64,000 bases of DNA from Thermodesulfatator indicus DSM 15286 (GTDB lineage Bacteria; Desulfobacterota; Thermodesulfobacteria; Thermodesulfobacteriales; Thermodesulfatatoraceae), in the NCBI RefSeq assembly GCF_000217795.1, contig NC_015681.1, forward strand, positions 797,244 to 861,243, read 5' to 3'. Below, piece by piece: positions 63,585 to 64,000 of this stretch. Below the pieces are notes generated by a model. That model was given only the letters and a program-made list of their open reading frames with translations, was not told the origin of the DNA and ran no database searches. Made by a program: the position numbers and the translations under genes. Positions within the stretch are counted from its first letter, which is position 1. Each line of letters begins with the position of its first letter.

Positions 63585-64000
<416 letters not shown>

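Overview
The window looks like chromosomal DNA of a thermophilic, Gram-negative, probably sulfate-reducing bacterium of the Thermodesulfobacteria / former Deltaproteobacteria kind. This is inferred from gene content, not from a database search. LptD, LolA and a TIGR04219-like barrel show an outer membrane. A full-length AhbD points to the siroheme-based haem route of sulfate reducers. An HdrC/HdrB pair, a CooC-type nickel ATPase and a CooT-like protein fit anaerobic CO/CO2 chemistry. GH57, DUF505, Rnl3 RNA ligase and an ABC-class ATPase are common in thermophiles.

Layout: 1-586 partial CooC (-). 726-3959 proS-tlyA-CBS/ACT (+). 3928-7910 PBP1A, ABC-class ATPase and a small protein (-). 8014-10425 argJ, a small Cys protein, surE and an HTH protein (+). 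10905-11990 ahbD. 12479-15273 cysS-cvpA-mazG (+). 15270-21822 a minus-strand oppD / oppF-rtcA-rnl3 unit, split by a roughly 2.4 kb accessory insertion (VapBC, a degenerate IS110 with a strongly folded bridge-RNA candidate, and palindromic repeats). 21882-23485 rhomboid and SDH-type protease (+). 23520-25472 MscS-like channel and SlyD (-). 26116-32339 GH57, nadA, lolA, ftsK and a lipid-envelope-type secreted protein (-). 32499-36950 pmbA, CBS, outer-membrane barrel, ndk and thiL (+). 37212-39871 DUF505 plus a RAMP-like protein (+). 40088-45588 ParB-like, Memo, HdrC, HdrB and lptD (+). 45602-52019 NAGS-like, SPOR, argS, CooT-like, efp, ftsB-like and rpoD (-). 52240-59054 a KptA-like protein, trpBA, midA, tgt, yajC and cobQ (+). 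59044-60348 cfa (-). 60467-61935 DUF5320 and radical SAM (+). 62109-63122 a decayed [FeFe]-hydrogenase gene. 63337-64000 the 5S and the 3' end of 23S rRNA (-).

Most genes are housekeeping and tightly packed, with overlapping stops and starts. The unusual material is in the gaps. There are at least two families of palindromic/MITE-like repeats, one 138-bp unit present in two near-identical inverted copies 52 kb apart, and a recurrent 13-mer (TTTGCCTGTCCCT) that sits on the -35 of several promoters. RNA-repair functions recur: Rnl3 + RtcA in one operon, a KptA-like protein with substituted catalytic residues, and an orphan CRISPR-RAMP-like protein coupled to DUF505.
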